This document shows, piece after piece, positions 28,086-35,333 of a stretch of 64,000 nt of DNA. Location of the stretch: contig NZ_CACSIJ010000011.1 in NCBI RefSeq assembly GCF_902705855.1, forward strand, positions 101,094-165,093, given 5' to 3'. Position 1 is the first letter of the stretch. Each line of letters begins with the position of its first letter. The DNA comes from Zhongshania aliphaticivorans. GTDB lineage: Bacteria; Pseudomonadota; Gammaproteobacteria; Pseudomonadales; Spongiibacteraceae. The notes beneath the pieces are model-generated. The model was given only the letters and a program-made list of their open reading frames with translations, was not told the origin of the DNA and did no database searches. A program made the position numbers and the translations under genes.

Positions 28086-28568
28086 CTACGCAGCAGGATC
28101 TATCACGGCCGCACCATAGCGTTCATCGAATTCGACAGGCATACGCCTAGGCTTACCGTTACTCATGCGAATACTCACCAATTGCCAGTGTCCGCGCAGC
28201 AGTGTTTTGCCGTCGGATTTGCGCAGCAGTTGAAAACAGCGCTCCATGGTGAGTTTGTGGTCATTGGCAGTTAGCCACGTTCCCATCACGCACTCTTCGC
28301 CAGCGTAGGCGGAGAGGATGTAGTCGTAATTAGCGCGTCGAATAATCATGGCGGCGTCTAAGGCTTGGTATTCTGTAAACCCCAAGCCTAGGCTTAATGA
28401 GTGTTCCCAGCCAGCTTGCTGGCACCAGCTTACATACACCGCGTTGTTAACATGGCCGATAAAGTCGATGTGTTCCGCTTGAACACTAAATTCCTGCGTG
28501 AACGGGGCTGGGTAGTCCCATGTCAGCGGTTTGTCCTGCATAAATCTTAATCCGACAAAATTATGCAT
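28086..28568 (-). CDS. Acyl-CoA thioesterase (hotdog fold, YbgC/FadM-like)
   Basis: This is a protein of about 160 residues with the 4HBT hotdog motif HIDFIGHVNNAVYVSWCQQAGWEH, in which the Asp is catalytic. TMERCFQLLRKSDGKTLLRGHWQLVSI matches the C-terminal strands. It would hydrolyse acyl-CoA to free acid. The start was set at the ATG at 28568, with AGG five bases upstream. The ATG at 28541 (MQDKPLTW) is also reasonable. It is the first gene of the minus-strand run that leads into the ABC exporter and WS/DGAT copy 2. Confidence 0.85.
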   Translation of the reverse strand: MHNFVGLRFMQDKPLTWDYPAPFTQEFSVQAEHIDFIGHVNNAVYVSWCQQAGWEHSLSLGLGFTEYQALDAAMIIRRANYDYILSAYAGEECVMGTWLTANDHKLTMERCFQLLRKSDGKTLLRGHWQLVSIRMSNGKPRRMPVEFDERYGAAVIDPAA

Positions 28569-28842
28569 TATCACCTAATGCTGTATAAACAGCGACACGC
28601 TAGCATTGTTGGTTGTGAGATTGCTGTGTGCTTGTATGAGTGTGATGAAGTTCTCGTTTTGGCCCTTTCTACTTAGTTCTCCTCGGTTTTCCCTTACTTA
28701 AACTATTGCTCATTTTTGTTCTACTGTCCCCAGCACGCATTGCAGCATAAATTCTTGGTGAGTTGGTTTTTACCGCGTCGCCAGACGTGCCAATTGGGTA
28801 GATGTTTAAGCGAATTTAGCGCTAATTAACGGAGTACTTAGT

Positions 28843-30219
28843 ATGAATAAATTATTATCTAACAAGGGGCTGCTAGCATTGACGTTTAGCGCCAGCCTCG
28901 CACTGACCGGCTGTGGTGGTGGCGGCGGTGGAGGTGGCGGCTCATCTAGCAGCGGAAATGGCGGCGGCGATGGAGGTGGCAGTAACGAGCCATTAACTAC
29001 AAGCTATTCTGAGGTTGAAGGGCCTTTAGATGCGGTACAGCAGCCGCTGTCTGAGCAGGTTTTAGCGCCTATTGTGGCTGGCGCTGCAGGTACACCATTG
29101 GAGGGGCCAGTTAGCTGTGTCACTTCTTTTGTTGTTACCGATGTGTTGGATGTTTTAGATTCGGTATTGGCAAATGTCGATCCAGCTACACTGAGCAACC
29201 CTGCGGCACTATTTGGTGGTGCGGCGGCGAACTTCCAAGCAACGGTGACAGAGCTAGCCGCTGATTTGCCGATTGCCTTGGCGTCCTTGGCGGGTGAAGA
29301 GTGTACAGGTGGTGGCAGTGGTGGAGATTCTTCTGATCCTTTAGCTGCGTTAGCGGGTACGCCTCTTGAGCCATTGGCACAAGCCTTGGCGCCGGTTTTG
29401 GCGATGGCTAATGGTGGTGGCAGTGGTGAAGCGCCATCACCATCAGTATTGCTGGCTCAACTAAGTACTGCGTTTAGTGAAGGTTTGGCGGCAATTGTTG
29501 CTCAAGATCCAACAGGTCAAATTGGCGGCGCACCGGTATTGGGCGGTTTGCTGACAACACTTGAGCAGGCATTAGGCGACTTGTCTTTGACGGCTATTGC
29601 CCTTGAGGATATGGATGTTGATGCAACGTCTGCGGCTTTAAGCGTCACAGTTGAAAATCTCTTGAACGGCTTATTGATCGATGTGGTACCTATTGGCTTC
29701 ATTGAAGAGCAATCTGGTCAAGGTCCAATTGTTAGTAGCCAGATTCAATCTGCAGTTGCTTCATTGACTGGCCTATTGGGTGGTGGTTTTGGCGGCTTGC
29801 CAGCGGGTGGTTTTGGTAGCCCTGCCGACGCGCTGTTTGGCCCCTTGAGCGATACTTTCCTCGCTAGTTTGCAAAGTGCTTTAGCTGGTGGATTGGCTGG
29901 TGGTGGCGCAGGTTCTAATGTTGGCGGCTTTGGCGCGCTGTTAGAGGTACTTGCACCCTTACAAGCTCTGCTGTCAGGTGGCGGTGATGCTGGTGGTGAC
30001 GATGGCCTAACGGGAACACCCTTAGATATTCTGTTGTCACCTTTAATGGCGGCAATAGATGGTGGTGCGGGTGCGTGTCCATTGGCTGGTACTCCGCTTG
30101 ATGCACTGTGCAGTGTTTCAAACGCCTTTACCGGTGCGTTAGCGCAAGATGGTGATGCGGATTTACTCGGAGTGCTACAAGGTTTACTCGGCACCCTACT
30201 TGGTGGCCTTCAGCCCTAA
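28843..30219 (+). CDS. Gly-rich lipoprotein with GTPL repeats
   Basis: This is a 458-residue lipoprotein with a signal ending LTGC (Cys24) and Gly at +2, so it is probably outer-membrane. A Gly/Ser linker follows to about residue 47. The body is rich in Ala/Leu/Gly amphipathic segments. It carries a repeated AGTPLE/D motif (AGTPLEGPVSC, AGTPLEPLAQAL, TGTPLDILLSPL, AGTPLDALCSV). Phrases such as LGGLLTTLEQALGDL and LLGGGFGGLPAGGFG recur. The low charge and abundance of Gly/Ala/Leu suggest a structural or lipid-associated surface protein. I recognise no characterised family; a link to storage lipid is conjecture. Confidence 0.75.
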   Translation: MNKLLSNKGLLALTFSASLALTGCGGGGGGGGGSSSSGNGGGDGGGSNEPLTTSYSEVEGPLDAVQQPLSEQVLAPIVAGAAGTPLEGPVSCVTSFVVTDVLDVLDSVLANVDPATLSNPAALFGGAAANFQATVTELAADLPIALASLAGEECTGGGSGGDSSDPLAALAGTPLEPLAQALAPVLAMANGGGSGEAPSPSVLLAQLSTAFSEGLAAIVAQDPTGQIGGAPVLGGLLTTLEQALGDLSLTAIALEDMDVDATSAALSVTVENLLNGLLIDVVPIGFIEEQSGQGPIVSSQIQSAVASLTGLLGGGFGGLPAGGFGSPADALFGPLSDTFLASLQSALAGGLAGGGAGSNVGGFGALLEVLAPLQALLSGGGDAGGDDGLTGTPLDILLSPLMAAIDGGAGACPLAGTPLDALCSVSNAFTGALAQDGDADLLGVLQGLLGTLLGGLQP

Positions 30220-30245
30220 TCGCAATACACAAAGCGTTCTAATTT

Positions 30246-30270
30246 AAGCGGCCTCATGGCCGCTTTTTTA
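30246..30270 (+). terminator. Intrinsic terminator after the GTPL lipoprotein
   Basis: AAGCGGCC (30246-30253) pairs with GGCCGCTT (30258-30265) across TCAT, then a run of T follows. Confidence 0.85.
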
Positions 30271-30403
30271 CATTCTAAGTTTATATTTTTGTCGACTCTG
30301 TAGAAAATTTGAGCAATAAATGTACTGCACATTTGCATCCTTTGCGCAGTAATACCATAATCGGGCCGGCCATATTGACTTGGACGTCCCTTAGGTCTTC
30401 GGA

Positions 30404-30439
30404 AATATCATCGATTTAACGTTTTTTTTGGATGATATT
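30404..30439. promoter_or_regulatory. Inverted repeat upstream of the M23-bactofilin genes
   Basis: AATATCATC (30404-30412) and GATGATATT (30431-30439) are perfect 9-bp arms, 18 bases apart. The spacer contains a run of eight T. It could be an operator for the following operon. Confidence 0.35.
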
Positions 30440-30505
30440 CGATTTTAATTTGCCCTTAAGGGCTGGTCAGCAAGGGGTGCTGAACTGGCACACTAGAGAA
30501 TTAGA

Positions 30506-31453
30506 ATGCGTGATCACTACAGAATAACAATTACTAGCTACAGTGGTGCCAAGCACTACACCGTTACTCAACTTATGCGTCGGTATATGGCTGGCGTAGG
30601 CATATTCTTAGGTACCTGCTTTTTAGGCGGCTTTTTAGCTATTTTGTTTTTGAGCAGTCGCTTGGGCACCTTAAACGCCGAAGTGGTGAGTTTGCAGCAG
30701 TATCAAACCACGATTAAAGCGGAAAATGACGCACTTTTGGCGCAGCAGCAGAGCTTGCAGGATACCATTGATGAGAAAATGGTGGCGCTTTCGGTAATGA
30801 GTGATGAGCTAGGTTCGATTGAAACCATGATTGGTTTAACGCCAGATCCAGATGCGGGTTTGTATCAGCGCTTAGACACGGCGAGTCAGACTGCGTCGGA
30901 AAAACATCTAATGCTTAGCACCATCCCCAGCGGGTATCCGTTATCTGATGCTCATGTGACGAGTCGTTATGGTATGCGAAATCACCCGGTGCTGGGCAAA
31001 ATGGCTCTGCACGGCGGCGCGGATTTACGAGCGGCTATCGGCACGCCGGTTCATGCAACTGCAGATGGAGTTGTTGAATTAGCGGGTACCAGCAGTGGCT
31101 ATGGCCAAATGATTAAGCTTAGCCATAATTTTGGCTTTGTAACGGTATTTGGCCATTTGAGTAAACTCTCGGTGACGAGTGGCGACTATGTGCGTCAGGG
31201 CGATTTAATTGGCTACACCGGTAATACTGGCTTATCGAGTGCACCACACTTGCATTATGAAGTACGACATTTACATCGACGCTTAGCTCCAGGCCCGTTT
31301 ATGGAATGGTCTTGGGAGAACTACGATGTTCTTTTTTCTCGCGAGGAGCAAATAAAATGGGATTCCCTGGCAAAAACACTAAGAAAACAGACGGCGGTTC
31401 CAGAACGACGGTGGTCGCAGCTGGCACCACGCTTACCGGCGACGTCGAGCTAA
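30506..31453 (+). CDS. M23 (LytM-type) peptidoglycan endopeptidase
   Basis: This 315-residue envelope protein has a single N-terminal membrane segment (about residues 30-53) and a coiled coil (about 54-110). The periplasmic M23 domain has zinc ligands visible in LHGGADLRA (His and Asp) and PHLHYEV (His); the RYGMRNHPVLGK and GYGQMIKLSHNFGFVTVFGHL blocks support this. Such enzymes cut peptide cross-links to reshape the wall. Its last 97 bases overlap the bactofilin start in another frame, implying translational coupling. M23-bactofilin pairs steer local wall synthesis in other bacteria. Confidence 0.92.
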   Translation: MRDHYRITITSYSGAKHYTVTQLMRRYMAGVGIFLGTCFLGGFLAILFLSSRLGTLNAEVVSLQQYQTTIKAENDALLAQQQSLQDTIDEKMVALSVMSDELGSIETMIGLTPDPDAGLYQRLDTASQTASEKHLMLSTIPSGYPLSDAHVTSRYGMRNHPVLGKMALHGGADLRAAIGTPVHATADGVVELAGTSSGYGQMIKLSHNFGFVTVFGHLSKLSVTSGDYVRQGDLIGYTGNTGLSSAPHLHYEVRHLHRRLAPGPFMEWSWENYDVLFSREEQIKWDSLAKTLRKQTAVPERRWSQLAPRLPATSS

Positions 31454-31797
31454 ATGACGATTTTCATCTAGATGGCGTGATGAAAGGTAATTTAACCTCT
31501 AAGAACGATTTGATAGTCAGTACCACCGGTCGCTTTACCGGTGATGTAAAAGCCAAACGGGTATTGGTGAGCGGTGTTTTGGACGGCAAGATAGACGCTG
31601 ATCGGCTTGAAATTGTGGCTTCTGGTCAGGTGAGTGGCGAGATTAAAGTGCGTGAGTTGGTGATTGAGTCTGGTGGTCAGTTTGTTGGTGCAAGCCAAGT
31701 AAAAAAGCATGATACGCCGCGTTTAACCTTTGTGAATGATGCTGCAGTAAAAGAAAGCGGCACGGTCAAGTCATCAGCAGAGAGTCAATCGTCTTAA
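31357..31797 (+). CDS. Bactofilin
   Basis: This 146-residue bactofilin is a polymer-forming cytoskeletal protein with a beta-helical DUF583 core. That core runs from TTVVAAGTTLTGDVELNDDFHLDGVMKGNLTS to SGQVSGEIKVRELVIESGGQFVG, showing the six-residue strand repeats and the GxxxGx turns. Flexible tails flank it. The start at 31357 follows CGAGGAG by 8 bases; an upstream start at 31306 would add a segment unlike bactofilins. The frame differs from that of the M23 gene it overlaps. Confidence 0.92.
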   Translation: MGFPGKNTKKTDGGSRTTVVAAGTTLTGDVELNDDFHLDGVMKGNLTSKNDLIVSTTGRFTGDVKAKRVLVSGVLDGKIDADRLEIVASGQVSGEIKVRELVIESGGQFVGASQVKKHDTPRLTFVNDAAVKESGTVKSSAESQSS

Positions 31798-31812
31798 TTC
31801 GGTCTTAATTGT

Positions 31813-31833
31813 TGGCACTGTTCTTCAGTGCCA
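31813..31833 (+). terminator. Hairpin after the bactofilin gene
   Basis: TGGCACTG (31813-31820) pairs with CAGTGCCA (31826-31833) across TTCTT. The T-tract is poor, so termination may be weak. Confidence 0.45.
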
Positions 31834-31928
31834 TATCGTTCTAAATAATCTAAAATTTTCCCTTTCTTCTGCATTTGAGTCGTTTCTACGCACTATTGGC
31901 CGTAAAATACGCTGTTTTTAGAACAGGT

Positions 31929-32510
31929 ATGTCTATGAACACCGAGCAGGCCGTAATGCAGCGCAGCGACTCACGCTGTGAATTATGCACATCTCCTGAA
32001 CATCTCGCCGTATTTGCCGTGGCACCCTATGATGACAGTGAGGCCGAACAATGTGTCATGACATGTGCAGTGTGCCGCGAGCAGCTTACCCTGAGCGGCG
32101 AATTAGACACCAAACGCTGGCACAGTTTGAATGACACGGTTTGGAGCCCAGTTCCCGCAGTGCAAGTTTTGTCGTATCGCTTACTGAAACGCCTTGTCGC
32201 TGAGCCATGGGCGCAGGATCTCTTAGATACCGTGTATTTGAGTGAGGAGGTTCAAGAGTGGGCTGATGCCATTGATGCGCCGGAACGCGACGATGGCGAG
32301 CCTACTTTAGACAGTAATGGCAGCCAGCTATTTGCCGGTGACACGGTAGTGTTGATCAAGGATCTTGATGTTAAAGGCACAAGTTTTGTCGCCAAGCGCG
32401 GTACCGCAGTGCGGGGTATTGCTTTAACGAATAACCCTGAGCATATTGAAGGCCGAGTTAATGGCACGCGGATTGTGATTATTAGCGCCTTTGTTAAAAA
32501 ATCCAATTAG
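31929..32510 (+). CDS. PhnA-family (YjdM-like) zinc-ribbon protein
   Basis: This is a protein of about 193 residues. The N-terminal half has a zinc-ribbon-like set of Cys pairs (RCELC and CAVCRE). The C-terminal PhnA domain reads DSNGSQLFAGDTVVLIKDLDVKGTSFVAKRGTAVRGIALTNNPEHIEGRVNGTRIVIISAFVKK. The family is named for phosphonate utilisation, but it is not itself phosphonoacetate hydrolase, and its role is unclear. The start is uncertain between ATG 31929 and 31935; AGG at 31925 favours the second. Confidence 0.87.
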   Translation: MSMNTEQAVMQRSDSRCELCTSPEHLAVFAVAPYDDSEAEQCVMTCAVCREQLTLSGELDTKRWHSLNDTVWSPVPAVQVLSYRLLKRLVAEPWAQDLLDTVYLSEEVQEWADAIDAPERDDGEPTLDSNGSQLFAGDTVVLIKDLDVKGTSFVAKRGTAVRGIALTNNPEHIEGRVNGTRIVIISAFVKKSN

Positions 32511-32655
32511 CAAATGTGCTATGTATGTTTCGCTGTACTTAAGCCAAACAAGTAGCACAGAGGTCGCCTATTTTTACGTTGCGCTTTACAATGAACCTAG
32601 CTTTACCGTGTGACGAGATCACGCTGGTTTTTTCTAGCACAATACGAAGGACATA

Positions 32656-33513
32656 ATGAAAACCCCTAAACGCATACAACCGCTAATTGATGATGGCATT
32701 GTAGATGAAGTACTTCGGCCGTTAATGAGTGGTAAAGAAGCCTCGGTGTATGTGGTGCGCTGCGGCGAAGAAATTCGCTGCGCGAAGGTGTACAAAGAAG
32801 CCGCACAACGCAGTTTTAAGCAGGCCGTGCTGTATCAAGAAGGCCGCAAAGTACGCAATAGTCGTCGTGCTCGGGCGATGGAAAAAGGCTCAAAATTCGG
32901 CCGCAAACAGCAAGAAGATGCTTGGCATAACGCCGAGGTAGATGCGCTTTATCGCTTGGCTAAAGCGGGTGTGCGAGTACCACAACCCTTCGGCTGCTTT
33001 GATGGCGTATTACTTATGGAGCTGGTCACCGATGAAGAGGGCGGCGTGGCGCCGCGTTTGAACGATGTATCGATGTCTGCCGAACAGGCCTGCGAAGATC
33101 ATGCGGTGGTGATGCATTACGTTAAGCTGATGTTGGTTGCTGGCTTGGTTCATGGCGACCTTTCTGAGTTTAACGTACTTGTCGATGAATATGGCCCAGT
33201 AATTATTGATTTACCGCAAGCGGTGGATGCGGCGGGTAACAATAACGCGCAAAGTATGCTGCGGCGTGATATTAATAATATGACAGAATATTACGGTCAG
33301 TTTGACCCGGCCCTGCTAAGGACTCGCTATGCCGATGAGATGTGGGCCCTGTACGAAGACGGTGAGCTGGATGAAGACACAGAGCTAACCGGTGAGTTTG
33401 AAGACAGCGGCGAAGCTGCAGATGTAGACTCAGTGCTGCTGGAGATTAAGGCGGTGATGGAAGAGGAAGCCGAACGTCGCGAACGAATTCGCGAGGCTAA
33501 TGAAGAAGATTAG
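32656..33513 (+). CDS. RIO1-family serine protein kinase
   Basis: This 285-residue RIO-type kinase lacks the usual activation and substrate loops of eukaryotic kinases. Visible motifs are MSGKEASVYVVRC (nucleotide loop), CAKVYKEAAQRSFKQ (catalytic Lys), GLVHGDLSEFNVLV (catalytic loop Asp and Asn) and VIIDLPQAVDAAGN (metal-binding Asp). The C-terminus is highly acidic. Eukaryotic relatives act in ribosome maturation; bacterial roles are poorly defined. It is convergent with the FadL-like gene. Confidence 0.92.
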   Translation: MKTPKRIQPLIDDGIVDEVLRPLMSGKEASVYVVRCGEEIRCAKVYKEAAQRSFKQAVLYQEGRKVRNSRRARAMEKGSKFGRKQQEDAWHNAEVDALYRLAKAGVRVPQPFGCFDGVLLMELVTDEEGGVAPRLNDVSMSAEQACEDHAVVMHYVKLMLVAGLVHGDLSEFNVLVDEYGPVIIDLPQAVDAAGNNNAQSMLRRDINNMTEYYGQFDPALLRTRYADEMWALYEDGELDEDTELTGEFEDSGEAADVDSVLLEIKAVMEEEAERRERIREANEED

Positions 33514-33551
33514 GGCAGATGCACTTCGGCTGTTGTTAGATCTTTTAGAAA

Positions 33552-34955
33552 TTAATTCGGTAGGAAATTAACCGGTGTTATTTGGTGGTTTCGTCCTTTA
33601 ATAGGAGGGATGCTGGAGATGTTGTTGCCGGGGTTGCGCACCGTCGGTGTCCATGCGTAGGTGCAGCCAAATGTTAGCTCGTATTGTGATTGCCAGCGAT
33701 AGCTGGCGTTAGCAACTAAGTGGTTTCGAGTTAGCGTCGGAAAGGTTCCGCTGAAATTTTGATCCTTTACTAATTGCTGCACGGCGTGGGATGCACCGCT
33801 GCGGAACGTCCAATTGTCGTTGGGCGACCACTCTGCTCCAAGGGTTAGCGACGTAATGTTGTTAAAGCCAAGCGGTAATAGTGCATTTAGCTCCTGTCCA
33901 TCAAAAAGACCACCTTGAGCGCGGTAGGAAAAACGGGCGTCGCCAAGCATGTTTTTCCAGAAAGTTCTGCGTAGGTCAGCAATAACGCTTATGTTTGGTT
34001 TTGCTTGATGTGACACACCAATAATAAATGCCGCGGGTAACTGCATATCGTTAAACCGACCTTGACCATCGACAGGAATATGGTTGTTTAAAATATCCAC
34101 CGCTGTCAGCCTGCCTTTGCCTCTCAGATCGGTTAGCCGTGTTTCAAACTCGTAGGCAAGGGCTAGGCTGGTGTTTGCTTGTACCTGCCACGACACGCCA
34201 AGTCTGCCACCGATACCCCAGCCGGATAGGCCGCCGGAGATGGGGTGATCATTAATGAAGTTTAGATGTACACCTGCAAGCGTAGGCAGGGCGCCAACAA
34301 CTGTAACTAGTCCGCCAGATGCGCGGTTTTGTTGTACTAGCATCCTTACTTGTTTGGCGTCGTATAGCGTTGCGATGTTAATGCCTAAATTTACAATATC
34401 TAGCGCGGCCCCCAATCGTAGCGTTGGTGTTGGCTGCCAAGCCAGTGCGATCGGAATTCGCAAAGCCGTTAAACGGGCAGATGCTTCTAGTCCCGTGTCG
34501 ACATTGCCGGTCGTCGTTGTGGAAAGAAATGAGTCGCGACCATATTCAATGCCAAAGCCTGCAGCTGCAAAAAGACCAACACCAAATGCCCATTTATCAG
34601 CTCGATAGCTATAGGCAATTTCTGGTAAGTCGTAGGGGCCGCGATTATTTCCTAAATTTGCGGTGCGAACAATTTCGTGGCTTTGTTCATTGCGTACATC
34701 AATGGCGGCACGTATCTCAGAGACCTGCATCATTAATTCGTGGCCGGGCTTGTTGGAGAGCAGTTCTGCGGGGTTGAGGATGATTGCCGCGGCGCCGGTG
34801 GCGTGTGCTACGCCGCCGCCCGCAAATCCTCGCGAGACAGGGCCAAAGCCCTCTATTCTGCCTAATTCAACAGCAAGGCTAGTGCAACTTAGGCTTGATG
34901 AAATAATAAAGGTTAACAGTCTTTTATAGTTAGCATGGCGAGCTAATCTTGTCAT
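33552..34955 (-). CDS. FadL/OmpP1-family outer-membrane channel
   Basis: This 467-residue protein has an N-terminal signal and the OmpP1/FadL hatch signature GFGPVSRGFAGGGVAHATGAAAIILNPAEL, followed by a beta-barrel. The family takes up long-chain fatty acids, alkanes or aromatics across the outer membrane. Unusually, the C-terminus reads ITPVNFLPN and does not end with the aromatic-terminated final strand typical of outer-membrane barrels. It may be truncated or atypical. It sits between RIO kinase and a TonB receptor, in a likely hydrophobic-substrate uptake cluster. Confidence 0.88.
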   Translation of the reverse strand: MTRLARHANYKRLLTFIISSSLSCTSLAVELGRIEGFGPVSRGFAGGGVAHATGAAAIILNPAELLSNKPGHELMMQVSEIRAAIDVRNEQSHEIVRTANLGNNRGPYDLPEIAYSYRADKWAFGVGLFAAAGFGIEYGRDSFLSTTTTGNVDTGLEASARLTALRIPIALAWQPTPTLRLGAALDIVNLGINIATLYDAKQVRMLVQQNRASGGLVTVVGALPTLAGVHLNFINDHPISGGLSGWGIGGRLGVSWQVQANTSLALAYEFETRLTDLRGKGRLTAVDILNNHIPVDGQGRFNDMQLPAAFIIGVSHQAKPNISVIADLRRTFWKNMLGDARFSYRAQGGLFDGQELNALLPLGFNNITSLTLGAEWSPNDNWTFRSGASHAVQQLVKDQNFSGTFPTLTRNHLVANASYRWQSQYELTFGCTYAWTPTVRNPGNNISSIPPIKGRNHQITPVNFLPN

Positions 34956-35333
34956 TGTAAAATCCGGAGCGGCTGAGTAAGCCTTTAATGCAGATGGTGG
35001 AGTTGGTGCAGTGTGGTCTTAGATAATTCGAGGCCGTGTCTAAGCGTGGCAGTGTTTAATTAAATTTGTAAGCAGCACTAACTGTTAGTTTGCGAACAAA
35101 ATATATATGAATAAGGTTTGTGTCAAGGTGAGGTTTAACCTCGTGGGTGTACTCTGTGTGATATTTTTGTAAATTGAGTGCGGTTTGTTCTTGAATTTTT
35201 CTGGGAGTGTGGCGATATATTAACTGAGCGCCAAAGGCGTGATGCTCATTCAATGTTGCTTGCTTACTTGCGTGTAGTGGCAGTGCTGGTGAGTAGATAG
35301 CTGTGCATTTGCGCAGCTATCTACCAATCTCTG
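34956..35333. pseudogene. Intergenic region with possible outer-membrane-barrel remnant
   Basis: This 378-base gap carries a minus-strand open stretch at 35056-35316 with no normal ATG start (only a TTG at 35253). Its product ends RKLTVSAAYKFN, which resembles the last strand of a barrel, preceded by alternating hydrophobic/polar segments (GAQLIYRHTPRKIQEQ). It could be the decayed end of a FadL- or receptor-like gene, or just a chance frame. I saw no other feature. Confidence 0.25.

Noticed and set aside
28926..28990. Simple-sequence G-rich repeat as a structural DNA element
   Set aside because: It is the codon run for the poly-Gly/Ser lipoprotein linker.
29745..30194. Minus-strand Pro/Ala-rich frame of 149 residues
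   Set aside because: Antisense artefact of the Gly/Ala-rich lipoprotein.
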